Positions 12,312-23,098 of a stretch of 64,000 bases of DNA are shown here, in pieces. Positions within the stretch are counted from its first letter, which is position 1. Every line of letters starts with the position of its first letter. The notes below the pieces were generated by a model. The model was not told the DNA's origin, made no database searches, and saw only the letters and a list, made by a program, of their open reading frames with translations. The stretch is from Priapulus caudatus (Eukaryota; Priapulida; Priapulimorpha; Priapulimorphida; Priapulidae). The translations under genes were made by a program, and so were the position numbers. Location of the stretch: NCBI RefSeq assembly GCF_000485595.1, contig NW_014578174.1, positions 30,872-94,871 of the forward strand, in the 5' to 3' direction.

Positions 12312-12735
12312 GCTGCTGCGACCAAAGTGAAAGTTTTAGATCGGATTTTACGACGCATATCTCTCGTGGGCATGCCCCTGTCCATTTTGAGCGCGTAAGA
12401 TTGACCGAAGAAAATTATATTGGCTGGCGGCTGCGGGCAAAGTGAACTATTTAGCTCGGATTTTACTACGCGCATCTGTCGCGGGCATGCCCCTGTCCAT
12501 ATTGAGCGCATAAGATCGACCGACAGAAATTATCTTGGCAGTCAACGGCGACCAACGACCGAGCGCCATTTTCATATGCATTAGTATAGGAGGAAACGTA
12601 CGTGGCGCGATGCTACAAGCAAAGTGAATATTGTAGATCCCTATTTACCATGCACACGTGCCGTTAGCCCGCCCCTGACCAGTTTAAACGCATGCGATCG
12701 GTCGAAGAAATTTATCTTGGTGGTCAATGGCGACC
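12312..12735. repeat. Three degenerate ~115-150 bp tandem copies
   Basis: Each copy runs from an aaagtgaa...tagatc segment through a gcatgcccctg-like segment to gaccgaagaaattatcttgg. They start near 12321, 12435 and 12610. Fragments of the same unit occur near 8775 and 11493, so this is a dispersed family next to the foldback element. Confidence 0.7.
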
Positions 12736-13195
12736 GACGTCTGAGCACCATTTTGATGTACAATAGTACATTACATATATGTCATTATTATGTCACTTAT
12801 ACCTTCCTACCCTGTGGCCACATCATGCCAAGCGGCTATGTTAATTGTTTTAATTGCTGTAATTAAATTTGTGGAACAAGTTAAATTAAGCAATGACTCC
12901 AATTTTTATGCTTTCGCATGCAAATCTTATTGACTATCAAAGCAATTAATGAAAAAAAGAGGAACTATATGTAATCTATATAATTGCAAGCTATGTCTGT
13001 ATCAGTACGCTATACTGGTTTTAGAATAGATCTAAAGCCCGGCGCACACGTGAGTTATTTTACTCACGTGTGCGGCGGATTTTCGTTGAGTAATTTGACT
13101 CATGCGTCATTTTACTCACGTGTGCGGTGGATTTTCGTTGAGTAATTTGACTCATGCGTCATTTTACTTGAGTAAAATAACTCACGTGTGCGCCG

Positions 13196-13460
13196 TGTGG
13201 CTGCCACTTAGGTAATCGTACCAACGCTTGAACGAATGTTGCTCGTAAATCGAAACGAAGTATTTATTCCACAACAGTGCCGTGAAACTCGTTGGCTGGA
13301 CATTATTTCCTTAGGGCAGCGAATATGCAAAAATAAGAGGGCGAAACGAATGATGGTTTCCCTCTAATAGAGATCCGGAAAATGGCGAAAGCCGCCTACC
13401 GAGTTACTATGGTTGCGCGCATTTATACATCATGTGATTTTAAAACTGGCCGCAGCCACA
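13196..13460 (-). repeat. 3' LTR of the BEL/Pao element
   Basis: A 265-bp repeat with TG...CA ends. On its internal side (13461-13478) lies the complement of a purine tract reading gggtgggag in element orientation, a good polypurine tract next to the 3' LTR. Confidence 0.9.
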
Positions 13461-13632
13461 CTCCCACCCAAAATCACCTATGATTTTTCCAAATCGAGTC
13501 ATTTAAAGTATAACCTCAATTTGCCTATTATCAATCATCGGTATGATACTAATAGAGTACATTAAAACAACGTTCAAGATATCACCAAAAGTGGGTGTAA
13601 ACTATCAAAACGATCGAGGTCACAGTTGACAA

Positions 13633-13839
13633 CTAGTCTGAGTTAGAGACCAGGACGATCAGTTTGTGAACAGGTCTTTCGAATACGGTTCTTTTGTGAA
13701 GAGGCCTTCCGTGCTTGTATAGGTCTGGAGTCGCCATGAGAAGCTTCACTTTGCGAACTAAGCCATCGTCGCTGAGGAATGTCTCAACAACCTTGAGGAA
13801 TTTGTGCAGACGCAGGTTGCCCTTTGCACACATGCTCAC
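13633..13839 (-). pseudogene. BEL/Pao polyprotein: end of RT joined to the extreme C-terminal domain
   Basis: The first ~15 residues continue the RT palm/thumb region (CAKGNLRLHKF style). The sequence then jumps at once to the typical BEL/Pao C-terminal segment after integrase, with the recognisable motifs DDGLVRKVKLL and FERPVHKL. The rest of RT, RNase H and the whole integrase are absent, so an internal deletion of probably more than 2 kb is inferred. A one-base frameshift separates it from the upstream RT frame. Confidence 0.8.
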
Positions 13840-14456
13840 TGCCTTCTGAATAAGGTCACTGGCATCTTCTTCAGAGATTCACATTTCAGACCGTTATCGA
13901 CATAGAAATTCCTTGTGAGAAATTCTGCGGCCTCCACGCTGAGGTCCTTGTGGTCTTGTGGTCCAGCTATCTGCTTCAACCCAACGTTGGCGCATCCTGG
14001 AGAGGAAGTTGCGCCGAAGAGATGGACTTTCATCCGATAGTCCAATGGGGGCTTGGAAAGATCCCCATCTTCCCACCACAGAAACCGAAGGTAGTTCTGA
14101 TGTAGCTTCGTTACACGAAACTGATGGTACATCTTTTCCACGTCACAGGTGAAAGCAATGGGTCCTTGTCGAAACCTACACAGGACTCCGATTAGAAGGT
14201 TGATGAGGTCAGGCCCCTGTAGTAGGTGATCATTTAGACAGGTTCCTTGGTAACGAGCACTACAATCAAAGAGAACCCTAACTTTGTTTGGCTTTTTAGG
14301 GTGATAGACCCCATGATGTGGTATGTACCAACTGTTTGACATGGACACTTCTTCTGCAGGAATCTTTTCTGCATCCCCTCGCTGAAAAATCTCGTTCATA
14401 AAGGTCATGTAGAATCTCTGTACTGGGGTCACTTCAAGAGCTGACTCTTCAATCAC
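13836..14456 (-). pseudogene. BEL/Pao reverse transcriptase, partial, active site altered
   Basis: About 200 residues of RT. A VRVLFDCSA-like segment lies near residue 60 and the first catalytic motif (FTCDVEKMYHQ) near residue 105. Where the family has YVDD, this copy reads YVDN, so one of the metal-binding Asp residues is lost. The frame ends by a frameshift shortly after. The substitution and the downstream deletion both indicate a dead copy. Confidence 0.88.
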
Positions 14457-15280
14457 ACCAGTCGACTCATGGCAGCCCGCCGATTATTCGGCAGAGTGGG
14501 TTCACCCTTCTTAAAGGGGAGGGGCATTTCATAGTAGCCATCGCCCCTTTGATGGATTCCGTCTCTGACAATCTGCAGAAATTTCTTGTCTTCCTGGGAC
14601 ATTGTGTCTTTTCCATCTATTTCATGGAAGGCCATTTCCATCATTTGAAGGAAGTCTGCAGTCGTTACCTCCTTTACTTTTGCCTTGTGGGCGTACTTCA
14701 CGTTTGATTGACTGTCAATCGAAATGGGAGCCTCTACCCTCATGCTGACAGTACGATATGTTTGTCCAAATGTATCGAAGTTCTCTGCAGAGTCCATCTG
14801 AGAACCACCTATGATGCTCCATCCCAGTTCCGTTTCCACCGCAAAGGGCTCATCATTCTTTTCAGACATGCACTTCTTTGGGGCCAGAGCCCGAGCACAA
14901 TTGTATCCAATAAGCAGACCTATGGGACAGTCTTGCTTTGGTGTGAGTTGGCCCGAGATACTGTTCAAGTGAGGCCACTGACTGGCTGTCTCTGGTGTAG
15001 GGATGTGAGCCTCGTCAAGTGGGATGGAGTTTCTGGAGTATGCAGCAGGGAGTGACACTTTCGTGGCTGACGTGAATCCTCTAACGATAAGATTGTTATA
15101 TCTTCTGCATGGGATGTTCATACATGTATCTGTTATTGTTGTCAACCGCAACGTCGCAGCATTAGAAGGTGCCTTCAGTTTCTCTGCGAAACTGTCTACG
15201 ATAAATGTGGTGTCGGACATCGTGTCCAGTAGGGCATATACTGGAATTTCTTGTTTGGGGATTGTCTGGACTGGAGAGAT
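14453..15280 (-). pseudogene. BEL/Pao aspartic protease (DUF1758-like) and linker to RT
   Basis: The region begins with ALLDTMSDTTF, the retropepsin-type active-site segment of BEL/Pao elements, and continues through a conserved LIGYNCARAL-like stretch. It is out of frame with the upstream zinc-knuckle segment (break near 15278). At the other end it overlaps the RT frame by 4 bases (14453-14456). Confidence 0.82.
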
Positions 15281-16055
15281 ATACTGGCAGAATCATCGAG
15301 GTGAGAGCGCCATCTATGCCTGTGTTAACCCTGTGACAGGATGCTTTCTTTTCTTTGATAGTCTCTTTGACCTTGTTGGACTTCGTTTCTTGCTTATCGT
15401 GTTTTTCGTCTGAAGATGGCTGCTTGAACGTCTCGTCGTGAAGGCTGGTTGGGTGATGCTTACTGCATATTTTGCATTCACTCCTTTTTGGGCATTCTTT
15501 TGACATATGACCTCTGTTGAGATACCCAAAGCAAAGTCCTTCCTTCTTCACGACCTCTCTCCTTTGGTCCATCGATTTTCGACCGAAGTCCCTGCACTCA
15601 TCTAACCCGTGATTCTGTCGTTTGCAGAAGATGCAGGTTTTCTGGGTGGTGCTTGGCTTGCCATCTGTGGAAAAGGTCATCCTTTCTTGCCGAGATGCAG
15701 GCTTCTTGCTTCCTTCCAGTATCTGGTTGGAGTGGTGTTGATTTCGGTCCTTTTCTGTTCTTGTTGCTTCATAGGTCACATAAGGATCGTTTGCAATGTC
15801 AGCTTCCTCTGCCAGGAATGAGACAAATTCTTCGAATGATGGATATCGTCCACTGCCTTTCTTAAGCTTTGCTACTATGCGGTTCCATCTGTGTCCAATC
15901 CAGTTGGGAAGTTTTGTGCAAATTTTGTTTATCTATCGCATGTCGTTCAGGATCTCCAAGTCTTTGATTTCTGATGAGGCTACAAGACATTGTTGTAGGA
16001 AATCTGAGAGATTCTGAAGGCCTTTGTGATCCTTGTTGGCGATTCTTGGCCATGT
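15281..16055 (-). pseudogene. BEL/Pao gag C-terminal part with zinc knuckles
   Basis: Continues the gag frame after an in-frame TGA (about 16070-16068) and contains a further in-frame TAG (15935-15933). Three Cys/His clusters follow: CIFCKRQNHGLDEC, CFGYLNRGHMSKEC and CKICSKHHPTSLH. In the second cluster a Tyr stands where a zinc-binding Cys is expected. The region is gag nucleocapsid by family knowledge. Confidence 0.82.
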
Positions 16056-16067
16056 GTCCAGTTTAGA

Positions 16068-17190
16068 TCAAAAGGCTTCCGAAATTGTGAAAGGGCTGCC
16101 AAAGCGCTTCTCGAGCACCTCTTTTGCTTGCTCAAATGCTTTCTCTGATCTCAGCAGAAAGAAGCCGCTGACAGCATTTCTTGCCGATCCGCCGAGGTAT
16201 CTTCTAAGGTAGTGTATTCTCTCATTTGCTGGGATTCCTTGACATTCGATTAAGGTTGTGAAGGCTGACAGCCAGTCGGGGTACTGGAGAGGATCGCCCA
16301 TGAATATAGGAGGTCCGAGAATGGGCAGCCTGGTAAGTTTCATTGTCTGAACAAGCGCCTCTGTAAGAGCGTCATACTCTTGAGTATCTAAGGAGCAAGT
16401 TGGATAGAAGACTGGTGACTCTGGATACAAGGCCTTTGTCTTCAACGATTTCTGATTTAAAGGAAGAGGGAGATCATCGGCTCTGGAAATCCCACTCTCT
16501 TGTGGCATTGTTTCCTTTACGATTGCTGCACCCTTTTGATGCTTCGGTAATCGAAGTAGTTGCTTTGATGATCTCACAGTCATGGATGAATCCGCATCAT
16601 CTTCTTCTTCATACACTCTCATCCTAGCTTCTTGTGCCTTAAGTTGTCCTTCTAGGCGTTCCTTTTCGAGTTCTCTGCGTAATTGTGCCATCTTGAATGA
16701 AGCCTCCTTCTTGCGAGCATCTTCTTCCAGCTCAAGACGCTCTAACTCCCTCTGACGTTCATTTTGACGCTTCTGAGCAGCAAGCTTCTCTTGTAGGGCA
16801 GCGGTTTCGGCTGCAGCAACCAACCTCTTTGAGGACATTGTGGATGTCCTCGATATCTTGGAGACAGTTGGTTTCTTCCTAGAAACCGCAGTTACGATTT
16901 TTGAAATCATATCGACAGTAATTGGGGAAAGCTTATCCAAATGCTTAGTTATCTCATTTTCCGTTTCCCCTTGGACTTCTTCAAGCTCCTCAACTACTTG
17001 TTGGAGCGAATCGAATCGTGCAGAGATATATTAGTTTTTCTGAGAGAAAGTTCGTCGTAGTTCATGAGAACGAAAGACAGCAATTTGTCAGTGTCCTTTA
17101 AGATCGTTAGCATGACAAGATGCTCTGAATAGAACTTTCTTTCTAAGTCTTCTTCTCTGTTTTTCCTAGCCTTTACTCAGGTTTTCTTGT
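16068..17190 (-). pseudogene. BEL/Pao gag N-terminal part (coiled coil plus DUF1759-like)
   Basis: The open segment from 16940 down encodes a strongly charged coiled coil (residues ~40-130, many Lys/Glu/Arg heptads) and then a BEL gag domain with GDPLQYPDW and LRRYLGGSARNAV. Upstream sequence (about 17190-17030) encodes more of the same protein in another frame, so a frameshift near 17020 separates it. No single clear start codon remains. Confidence 0.82.
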
Positions 17191-17239
17191 GCGGGTGGAG
17201 CGACGCACATTCTTGGCAGACACTATCAATCGTTTCTTT

Positions 17240-18012
17240 CTTAGTTTTTTTTTGGGGGGGGGGTTATTTTGTGAAAGACTAACACCAACTAAAATATGCA
17301 ATGACAGGAATGCAATTATCGCGAAAGAGCAGCGGCCATGCTGTGCGAACAATTACAGGAATTGCATATTCAGATGGTTGAATTACTGTGACAGACTAAT
17401 GTATGTGAACATTATAAATCAGCGCGAAGATAAGAATAATTTCCTCATATTTAAGCACGTAAATAATCACGAGGCAAATTTCATAACAGGCCACTTAGAT
17501 TTTTCACAAAGTGGCTCACTTCTATTTAATTTACAATGTAAGTTCACCTATTTGTGACACAATTATCTTGCAAGGTTTCTTAATGAAATATACAAAGCGA
17601 GATACATTTTACTTGGATTTAACATAATCGGCTTGCTAGGGGTTGTGATACCGCGGTCAAGATGCACGGATCTACAACCAGAATAGCGCTGCAAAAGTCA
17701 CAGATGAAGAATTCGTGTTGGATTGAAGTACTGCCTGGTTGTTGAAGATCAAAAGTCGAAATGTCCACCAAGCAGTTCTAAGCTTGAAGTTCAAGTTCAG
17801 TTCTTTATTGTTAATACTCGATTTCGACAGTTTACCAAGATTTCAAGCCGTCACTCAGTTGCCAATTTCCCTGCGTTGCGCTGGACTGCGACGGTCATGG
17901 CGTAAAGCATGAAGGGAACGAATGCACTGGTTGACGTCGAATGGCTCATCAGCTTGGTATGGCGATGATCGACTTGCTGCTGGACAGGTTTCATTTGTCC
18001 ATCGAGTTTCAC
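17240..18012 (-). other. BEL/Pao 5' leader and primer-binding region
   Basis: No coding frame. Between gag and the 5' LTR lies AT-rich sequence with a 9-G run near 17254-17262. The bases immediately internal to the 5' LTR (about 17994-18012), read in element orientation, start gtgaaactcgatgg, the expected place of a tRNA primer-binding site. I could not match it to a tRNA by eye. Confidence 0.55.
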
Positions 18013-18568
18013 TGTGGCTGCCACTTAGGTAAAGGTACCAACGCTTGAACGGATGTAGCTTGCAAATTGAAACGAAGTCTTTATTCCACAACAGTGCCGT
18101 GAAACTCGTTGGCTGGACATTATTTCCTTAGGGCAGCAAATATGCAAAAATAAGAGGGCGAAACGAATGATGGTTTCCCTCTAATAGATATCCAGAAAAT
18201 GGCGAAAGCCGCCTACCGAGTTACTATGGCTCAAGGGGTCGTTGTCGTAACAGGTACTACAGATATGTACCCGAGGTACATATATGTATACACAAAGTGT
18301 ACCACACTTGGGTGCAAATACACTTTATGACGTCCAGTATGGCGGCGCAGTATGGGGGCGCCTAACCCTAACCCTAACCCTAACACATGACCCCAGTAAC
18401 GCTGCACTATAAAAGTATAGAACATAAATCTAAACAAGCCTAAAATGACCCTCGGGTGACATACTCTGTAGTAACCTGTTCGACCAACGACCCTTCGTCG
18501 CGTTACTATGGTTTGCGCGCACTTTAGTCATCATCGTGATTTTTAAAACACGCGAGCCGCAGCCGACA
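18013..18568 (-). repeat. 5' LTR of the BEL/Pao element, interrupted
   Basis: 18013-18229 matches the start of the 3' LTR almost base for base. The remaining LTR end resumes at about 18503 and closes with ...gaca at 18568. The ~273 bp between are foreign and flanked by a repeat of ttactatgg. Confidence 0.85.
18230..18502. mobile_element. Insertion inside the 5' LTR with a telomere-like core
   Basis: Flanked by ttactatgg at 18221-18229 and 18503-18511, consistent with a 9-bp target duplication. It contains three to four clean ccctaa repeats at about 18363-18385 and short self-complementary words such as ggtacatatatgtata. No coding capacity. Confidence 0.7.
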
Positions 18569-18582
18569 CGCTGGGCGCTTAA

Positions 18583-19515
18583 GACAAAAATACGATAAAG
18601 GATAACGCAACATAACGAATCTAGCAACAACAGAATGTAAAGTTAGTTAAGAAAATCTTAGCTGCATGAAAAGCGGGCGCTTGCATAAATAATTTTTGAA
18701 CTACAGACGTCTCACTTGACATTCAACCGTAGAGATGCGCTATATGTTCACTTATACATGCCATCGCCCGCNNNNNNNNNNNNNNNNNNNNNNNNNGGAA
18801 TACGTCATTCAAATGCCTTTTAGACTACAAAGTGCAAAGTGTCGGGTCGGAAAGTTTTCAAACAGACGTTTACTTTTGCCGCTCTGCGGCGAGGTGTTGC
18901 TAACACATCTCTTAGTATGCCATTCTGCGGTTGTCAAGCCGCTTGGAAGAGCTCAAGAAGCCTTCATATGCTCAAAATTATCATATAACACGTATGTTAT
19001 ATGCATATTCTAGCTGTGGCTTACGTGACCTTGGCGTCGCACTCTTGCCGCCATGATACAGAACCGCGGCGAGACGCGTTTTTCGAGTGGTTTTTTCGTT
19101 GATGGAATATAGGCTTGATACATATTATGTATAGTCTTTATTTTCAAAGCTAACGCTTCAGTTTAACGTGTTAGTGAGTTATTTACGATATGTTTTACAG
19201 TGGTTTGTCCACAAAAATGTGCGCGGGATTGCCATCTTTAAGCTTATTAATTTTATTATTATGTTTTTTCCAGGACAGCCGACTCGATTGCTGCCAGACT
19301 TGGAGATAGCAGGATATCTGAGATCTGTGGGGTGTACTGAGATAATCCTGTAGTAACAATGCGCGACATGCCTGAAATATCAAAAACATATAAGCGGGTC
19401 CGTCAATATATTTTGCGTACTTGCGGATGTGTGTCTATTCTTTATGAATGGTACACAACTCTGCACGGGAGTAGGAATCCACCACACGATAACTTGTTTA
19501 CCATAATTTTATAGA
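18583..19515. other. No gene recognised; contains a 25-N gap
   Basis: The gap is at 18772-18796. Short AT-rich segments on both sides have no protein signal I can defend. A possible upstream exon of the HECT gene could lie near 19275-19340, but its borders do not join in phase with later exons. Confidence 0.5.
18772..18796. other. Assembly gap (25 N)
   Basis: A run of 25 N separating the BEL-bearing contig from the HECT/USPL1-like contig. Confidence 0.98.
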
Positions 19516-20684
19516 TTGGGAGGAAAACGATACAAACTACATAGACGCTGGGACTCCGACAGTGGCTTTTCGTGAACGGTCGCCTCTACTGCGAGAAGCC
19601 GAACTCTTGCCAAGAGCAAGTATAGCTGTACGCACCACACAATCACAACCTAGAACTTTGGAGCAGCCCCAAGTTTACGTGTAATAAGCTATGACACTGC
19701 TGTTAACCTTTAATTTGGATTCGCAATGACAATTTCAATATAAGCTGAGACATGATGTTTCCCCATGACGCAAAATTAATGAATGGCAGTAAACCCTTGT
19801 GTATAGTAGTAGCCACCTACTAAGTTTCAAATAAATTAACATTGTGCGTAGGCCTATACTAACGTTTTAACCCATACCTTATTTTATATAGCCATATTAT
19901 AAATGCCTGGGCAATGTTGTTATCCAATATTTTGGGGGTTCTTGATCAAGCTATACTTATGTGTATTTCATGCTATTATTTTTCAGGCAAGAACCTCTGA
20001 AGAGATCTTGACCCGACTGCAGTCAACAAATAGACGTAGATGGCAGGCGAAACATAATAAATGTTTCACGAGAAGACGTGCTTCCTTGTGCCAAACGAGG
20101 TTTTCTGCGAAGCACTTTCAGAGATGAGACAGGTCTCAGTGTGAGGTTTTGCGGTGAAGATGGAATTGACGACGGAGGACCATCCAGAGAATTCATGCGG
20201 CTTGCTCTACGTGGAATACAGGAATCTCAAATATTTGAGGGTCCTCTCGAGGCCAGAGATTTCAGAGTCGACATTGCTCGTAAGGCTAAGATGAATTATC
20301 TGTATGTCGGTTTTTCTCTTTCTTCACGTTTCTCATTCTTTGTCCATTTCACTGTGCCTCTATTTACCCAGCAGTCCTATACGCTACACTTCAACTCCCG
20401 TCTGCCAACACACATGTATATCTTTAATTAAACTTATGACTCTTTTACAACATGTCAGAAACATAACACCGCGTTATTTTACTAGTTGAGACAAAGAAAG
20501 AATACGCATTGGCTGCAAGAATGATTGCGTATATCCTGGTTCATGGCGGTCCAGCACCCCCCCCCCCCCCCCACAAAAAATTTTTTTTTCTTGTCACAAA
20601 TTCACGTACTCAATGCTGTCGGGAACCCCGCATGTGAAGCCAGCTGATATCGCAGATCCTGATCTGAGAACACATGTGCAGCAG
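19516..20684 (+). pseudogene. HECT-type E3 ubiquitin ligase fragment (broken frames)
   Basis: Two exons encode the N-lobe of a HECT domain, which transfers ubiquitin from E2 to substrate via a C-lobe Cys not present here. Exon 19987-20279 has the hallmark INVSREDVL then VRFCGEDGIDDGGPSREF. Exon 20486-20684 has YALAARMIAYILVHGGPAP and then SMLSGTPHVKPADI. The donor (gtaagg) and acceptor (ctag) join in phase. A likely upstream exon lies at 19516-19620 (starts DWEEND) but does not join in phase. One-base shifts occur near 20030 and near 20605, and a 16-C run followed by A and T runs (20556-20590) breaks the frame. It resembles G2E3-like invertebrate HECT proteins. Either a pseudogene or real exons with consensus errors; the rest of the domain is lost where the purine satellite starts. 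Confidence 0.72.
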
Positions 20685-20879
20685 GTATTATATATTTCGT
20701 TTTATGAGTACTTGTACTACCTTGGATACGAGATTCGTTGGCATGAATGTTTAGTGTAGTTCATTGTTATATATAACAATGGTAATGATTCACTAACATC
20801 TCATGGTATTTGACGCTCTAAAACTAATCCTCAGGACAAAAATGCTGTTTGCTACTGCGCAGGCTTTGACGATACATAA

Positions 20880-21850
20880 TGATAAACTCTGTAGGCGAGG
20901 GGGAGAAGGGAGAAGGGGCGGCCATGGTAAAGAAGAAGGAGGGCGAGAAAGGAGAAGCGCTGGCTAAAGAAGAAGCGAGGGGGAGAAGGGAGAAAGGTGA
21001 CGTGGAGGGAGCGGGAGCAACGCTGGTGAAACAAGGAGGAGGGAGAAAGCTGGTTGGAGAAGGCAGAAAGGAGAAGAAGCGAGGGCGGAGAAGTGAGCTG
21101 GTGGAGAAGGAGGGGGGAGAAGGAGCTGTGTGGCAGAAAAGGGAGGGGTGAGAAGGGAGACCGGCGGAGCCTGGTGGAGAAGGAGGATGGGGGAGACAGC
21201 TGGTTGGAGAAGCGAGGGGGAGAAGCGGAGCAAGGTGGTAAAGAAGAAGGAGGGGGAGAAGGGAGAAGGTGGTGGAGGAGGGTTGGGAGAAGCTGGAATG
21301 AAAAAAAGGAGCGACGGGGAGAGCTGGCTGCAGAAGGAGGAAGGAGAGAAGGAGGAGGGAGAAAGAAGCTGTGCAGAGTATGGAGCGGGCGAGAAGGCAG
21401 AGGTGTGGAGAAGGAGAGGCAGAGAAGCTGGTGGATGAAGGAAGAACGGCGGAGAGGAGAAGGTGCGCTGGAGGAGGGGTAGAAGCTGTGGAAAGGAGAA
21501 GGGGAGAGCGGTGAAAATGCGGCGGAAGGAGAGAAGGAGGGGAGAAGCGAGCTGCGTGGAGCGCAGCGAGGGGAGAAGAAGAAGCGGATAAGCGCAGGGC
21601 AGAAGGCGCAGCTGGTCGAAGGAAGGAGGGGGAGAAGTAGCACCAGGTGGTGCTTAAGAGGGGAGAAAGCTGTGAAAGGTCAGGAAAGGGAGAAGGGAGA
21701 AGGTGTGGCCAGAAGGCGAGGAGGGGAGAAGCTGGCCGTGAGCAAGCAGGCAGGGCGGAGAAGCCTGGTGGCAGAAGAAGGAGGGGGAGAAGGGAGCTGG
21801 TGGAGGAGGATGGCGGGAGAGCTCGGTGAGAGGAAAAAAAAAGGGCTGAG
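20880..21850. repeat. Polypurine (G/A-rich) minisatellite block
   Basis: Nearly 1 kb of the plus strand is purine-dominated, built from ~24-30 bp variants of gggagaagctggtggagaag. Frames on both strands stay open only because of this composition (Gly/Glu/Arg/Lys or Ser/Pro/Leu/Phe). Confidence 0.92.
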
Positions 21851-23098
21851 AAGCTGGTCGAAGCTTCCTCCTTCTCTACCAGCTTCTCCTTCTTTCTCCA
21901 AGCTTATCCCTTCTCCCCATGGCTCCTTCTCCAATCAGCTTCTCCTCCTCCGTCCTTCCTCCTTCTCCACATTAGCTTCTCCCCCTCCTCCTTTCCACCA
22001 GCTTCTCCCTTTCTCCCCCTCCTCCTCACCAGCTCCCTGCTCCCCCTCCTTCTCCCCTCCTCCTTTCCTGCACCAGCTTCTCCCCTCCTCCTTCTCACCA
22101 GCTTCTCCCCTCCTCCTTCTCTACACCTTCTCCCTTCCTCCCCTTCCTCCTTCTCACCAGCTTTTCCCATCCTCCACAAACCTTCTCCTTTTCCCCCTCC
22201 GCCTTCCACCAGCTCCCTTCTCCCCTCCTTCTCCCCTTCCTCCTTCTCCATCAGCTTTTCCCCTCCTTCTTCTCCACCAGCTTCTCCCCCTCCTCCACCT
22301 ACCCTTTCCTCCACCAGCATCTCCCCCTCTTCCACCACCTTCTCAAAACTTCTCCCCCTCCTTCTCCAACCAGCTTCTCCCCTTTCTCCTTCCCACCACC
22401 TTCTTCCTTCTCCCCCTCCTCCTTCTCCGCAGCCTTCTCCAGTCTTCCTTTCCGTCCACCACTTCTCCGCTTCTCCCCTGCCTTCCTTCATCCACCAGCT
22501 TCTCCCCCTCCTCCTTCTCGACCAGCTTCTCTCTTCTTCCTTCTTCAATTCTCCACCAGATTCTCTCCCGGTCCTACTTCTCACACCAGCTTCGTCCCCC
22601 CTCCTTCTCCACCACTTTATCTCCCTTCTCCCTTTCCTCCTTCTCCACCAGCTATCTCCCCCATCCGTCCTTCTCACACCAGCTTCTCCCCCTCCTTCTT
22701 CTCCACTAAGCTTCTCCCTTCCTCCAACCACCTTCTCCCCGCTCTATTCTCACCACCTTCTCACCTTCTTTCTTCCCTTCCTTCCTTTCTCCCACCAGCT
22801 TCTCCCCCTCCTCCTGTCTCCCACCACTTTCTCCCTTCTCCCTTAAATCCTCCTTCTCCACCAGTTCTCCCCTTCCTCGTTCTCTACCAGCTTTCTCCCT
22901 TCTCTCCTTTCTCATTCTCCACCAGCTTCTCCCCCTGCCTCCTTCTCCACCAGCTATCTCCCCTCCTCCTTCGTTCCACCACCTTCTCCCTTCTCCCCTT
23001 CCTCATTCTCCACCAGCTTCTCCCCCTCCGTCTTCTCCACCAGCTTCTCCACTTTCTCCCCCTCCTCCTTTCACCAGCTTCTCTAACTCCTCCTTCCC
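21851..23098. repeat. Polypyrimidine (C/T-rich) minisatellite block, inverted relative to the previous one
   Basis: Units such as ctccttctccaccagcttct are the reverse complement of the units at 20880-21850. Strand asymmetry flips within about 30 bp at 21840-21870, giving a head-to-head arrangement about 2.2 kb long. The 345-residue open frame at 21672-22709 is an artefact of this composition. Confidence 0.92.

Larger units (their letters stand above)
13196..18568 (-). mobile_element. BEL/Pao LTR retrotransposon, internally deleted and decayed
   Basis: Two LTRs starting tgtggctgcc bound a minus-strand gag, protease and reverse-transcriptase region. Flanking 5-bp words cgccg (13191-13195) and cgctg (18569-18573) fit a target duplication with one mutation, the expected length for BEL/Pao. 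The reading frame is broken by in-frame stops and frameshifts, and RNase H and integrase are missing, so it cannot be autonomous. It sits inside the right end of a MITE. Confidence 0.92.
13036..18579. mobile_element. Small TAA-flanked MITE, split by a BEL/Pao insertion
   Basis: The left terminal inverted repeat starts agcccggcgcacacgtgagt after a TAA at 13033-13035. The matching inverted end is ...ctcacgtgtgcgccg up to 13195. The last bases of that end reappear beyond the LTR element as ggcgct at 18574-18579, followed by TAA at 18580-18582. Removing the retroelement leaves a ~165-bp MITE with a 3-bp TAA target duplication. TWA-type targets are typical of PIF/Harbinger; that assignment is inference. 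Confidence 0.75.

Noticed and set aside
10363-12735. Possible CRISPR-like array from spaced repeats
   Set aside because: Units are directly adjacent or inverted without unique regular spacers, and the genome is clearly eukaryotic.
21672-22709. 345-residue open frame in the Ser/Pro-rich satellite (and its mirror at 21904-22731)
   Set aside because: Composition of the purine/pyrimidine minisatellite alone keeps both strands open; no domain, splice pattern or conserved start.
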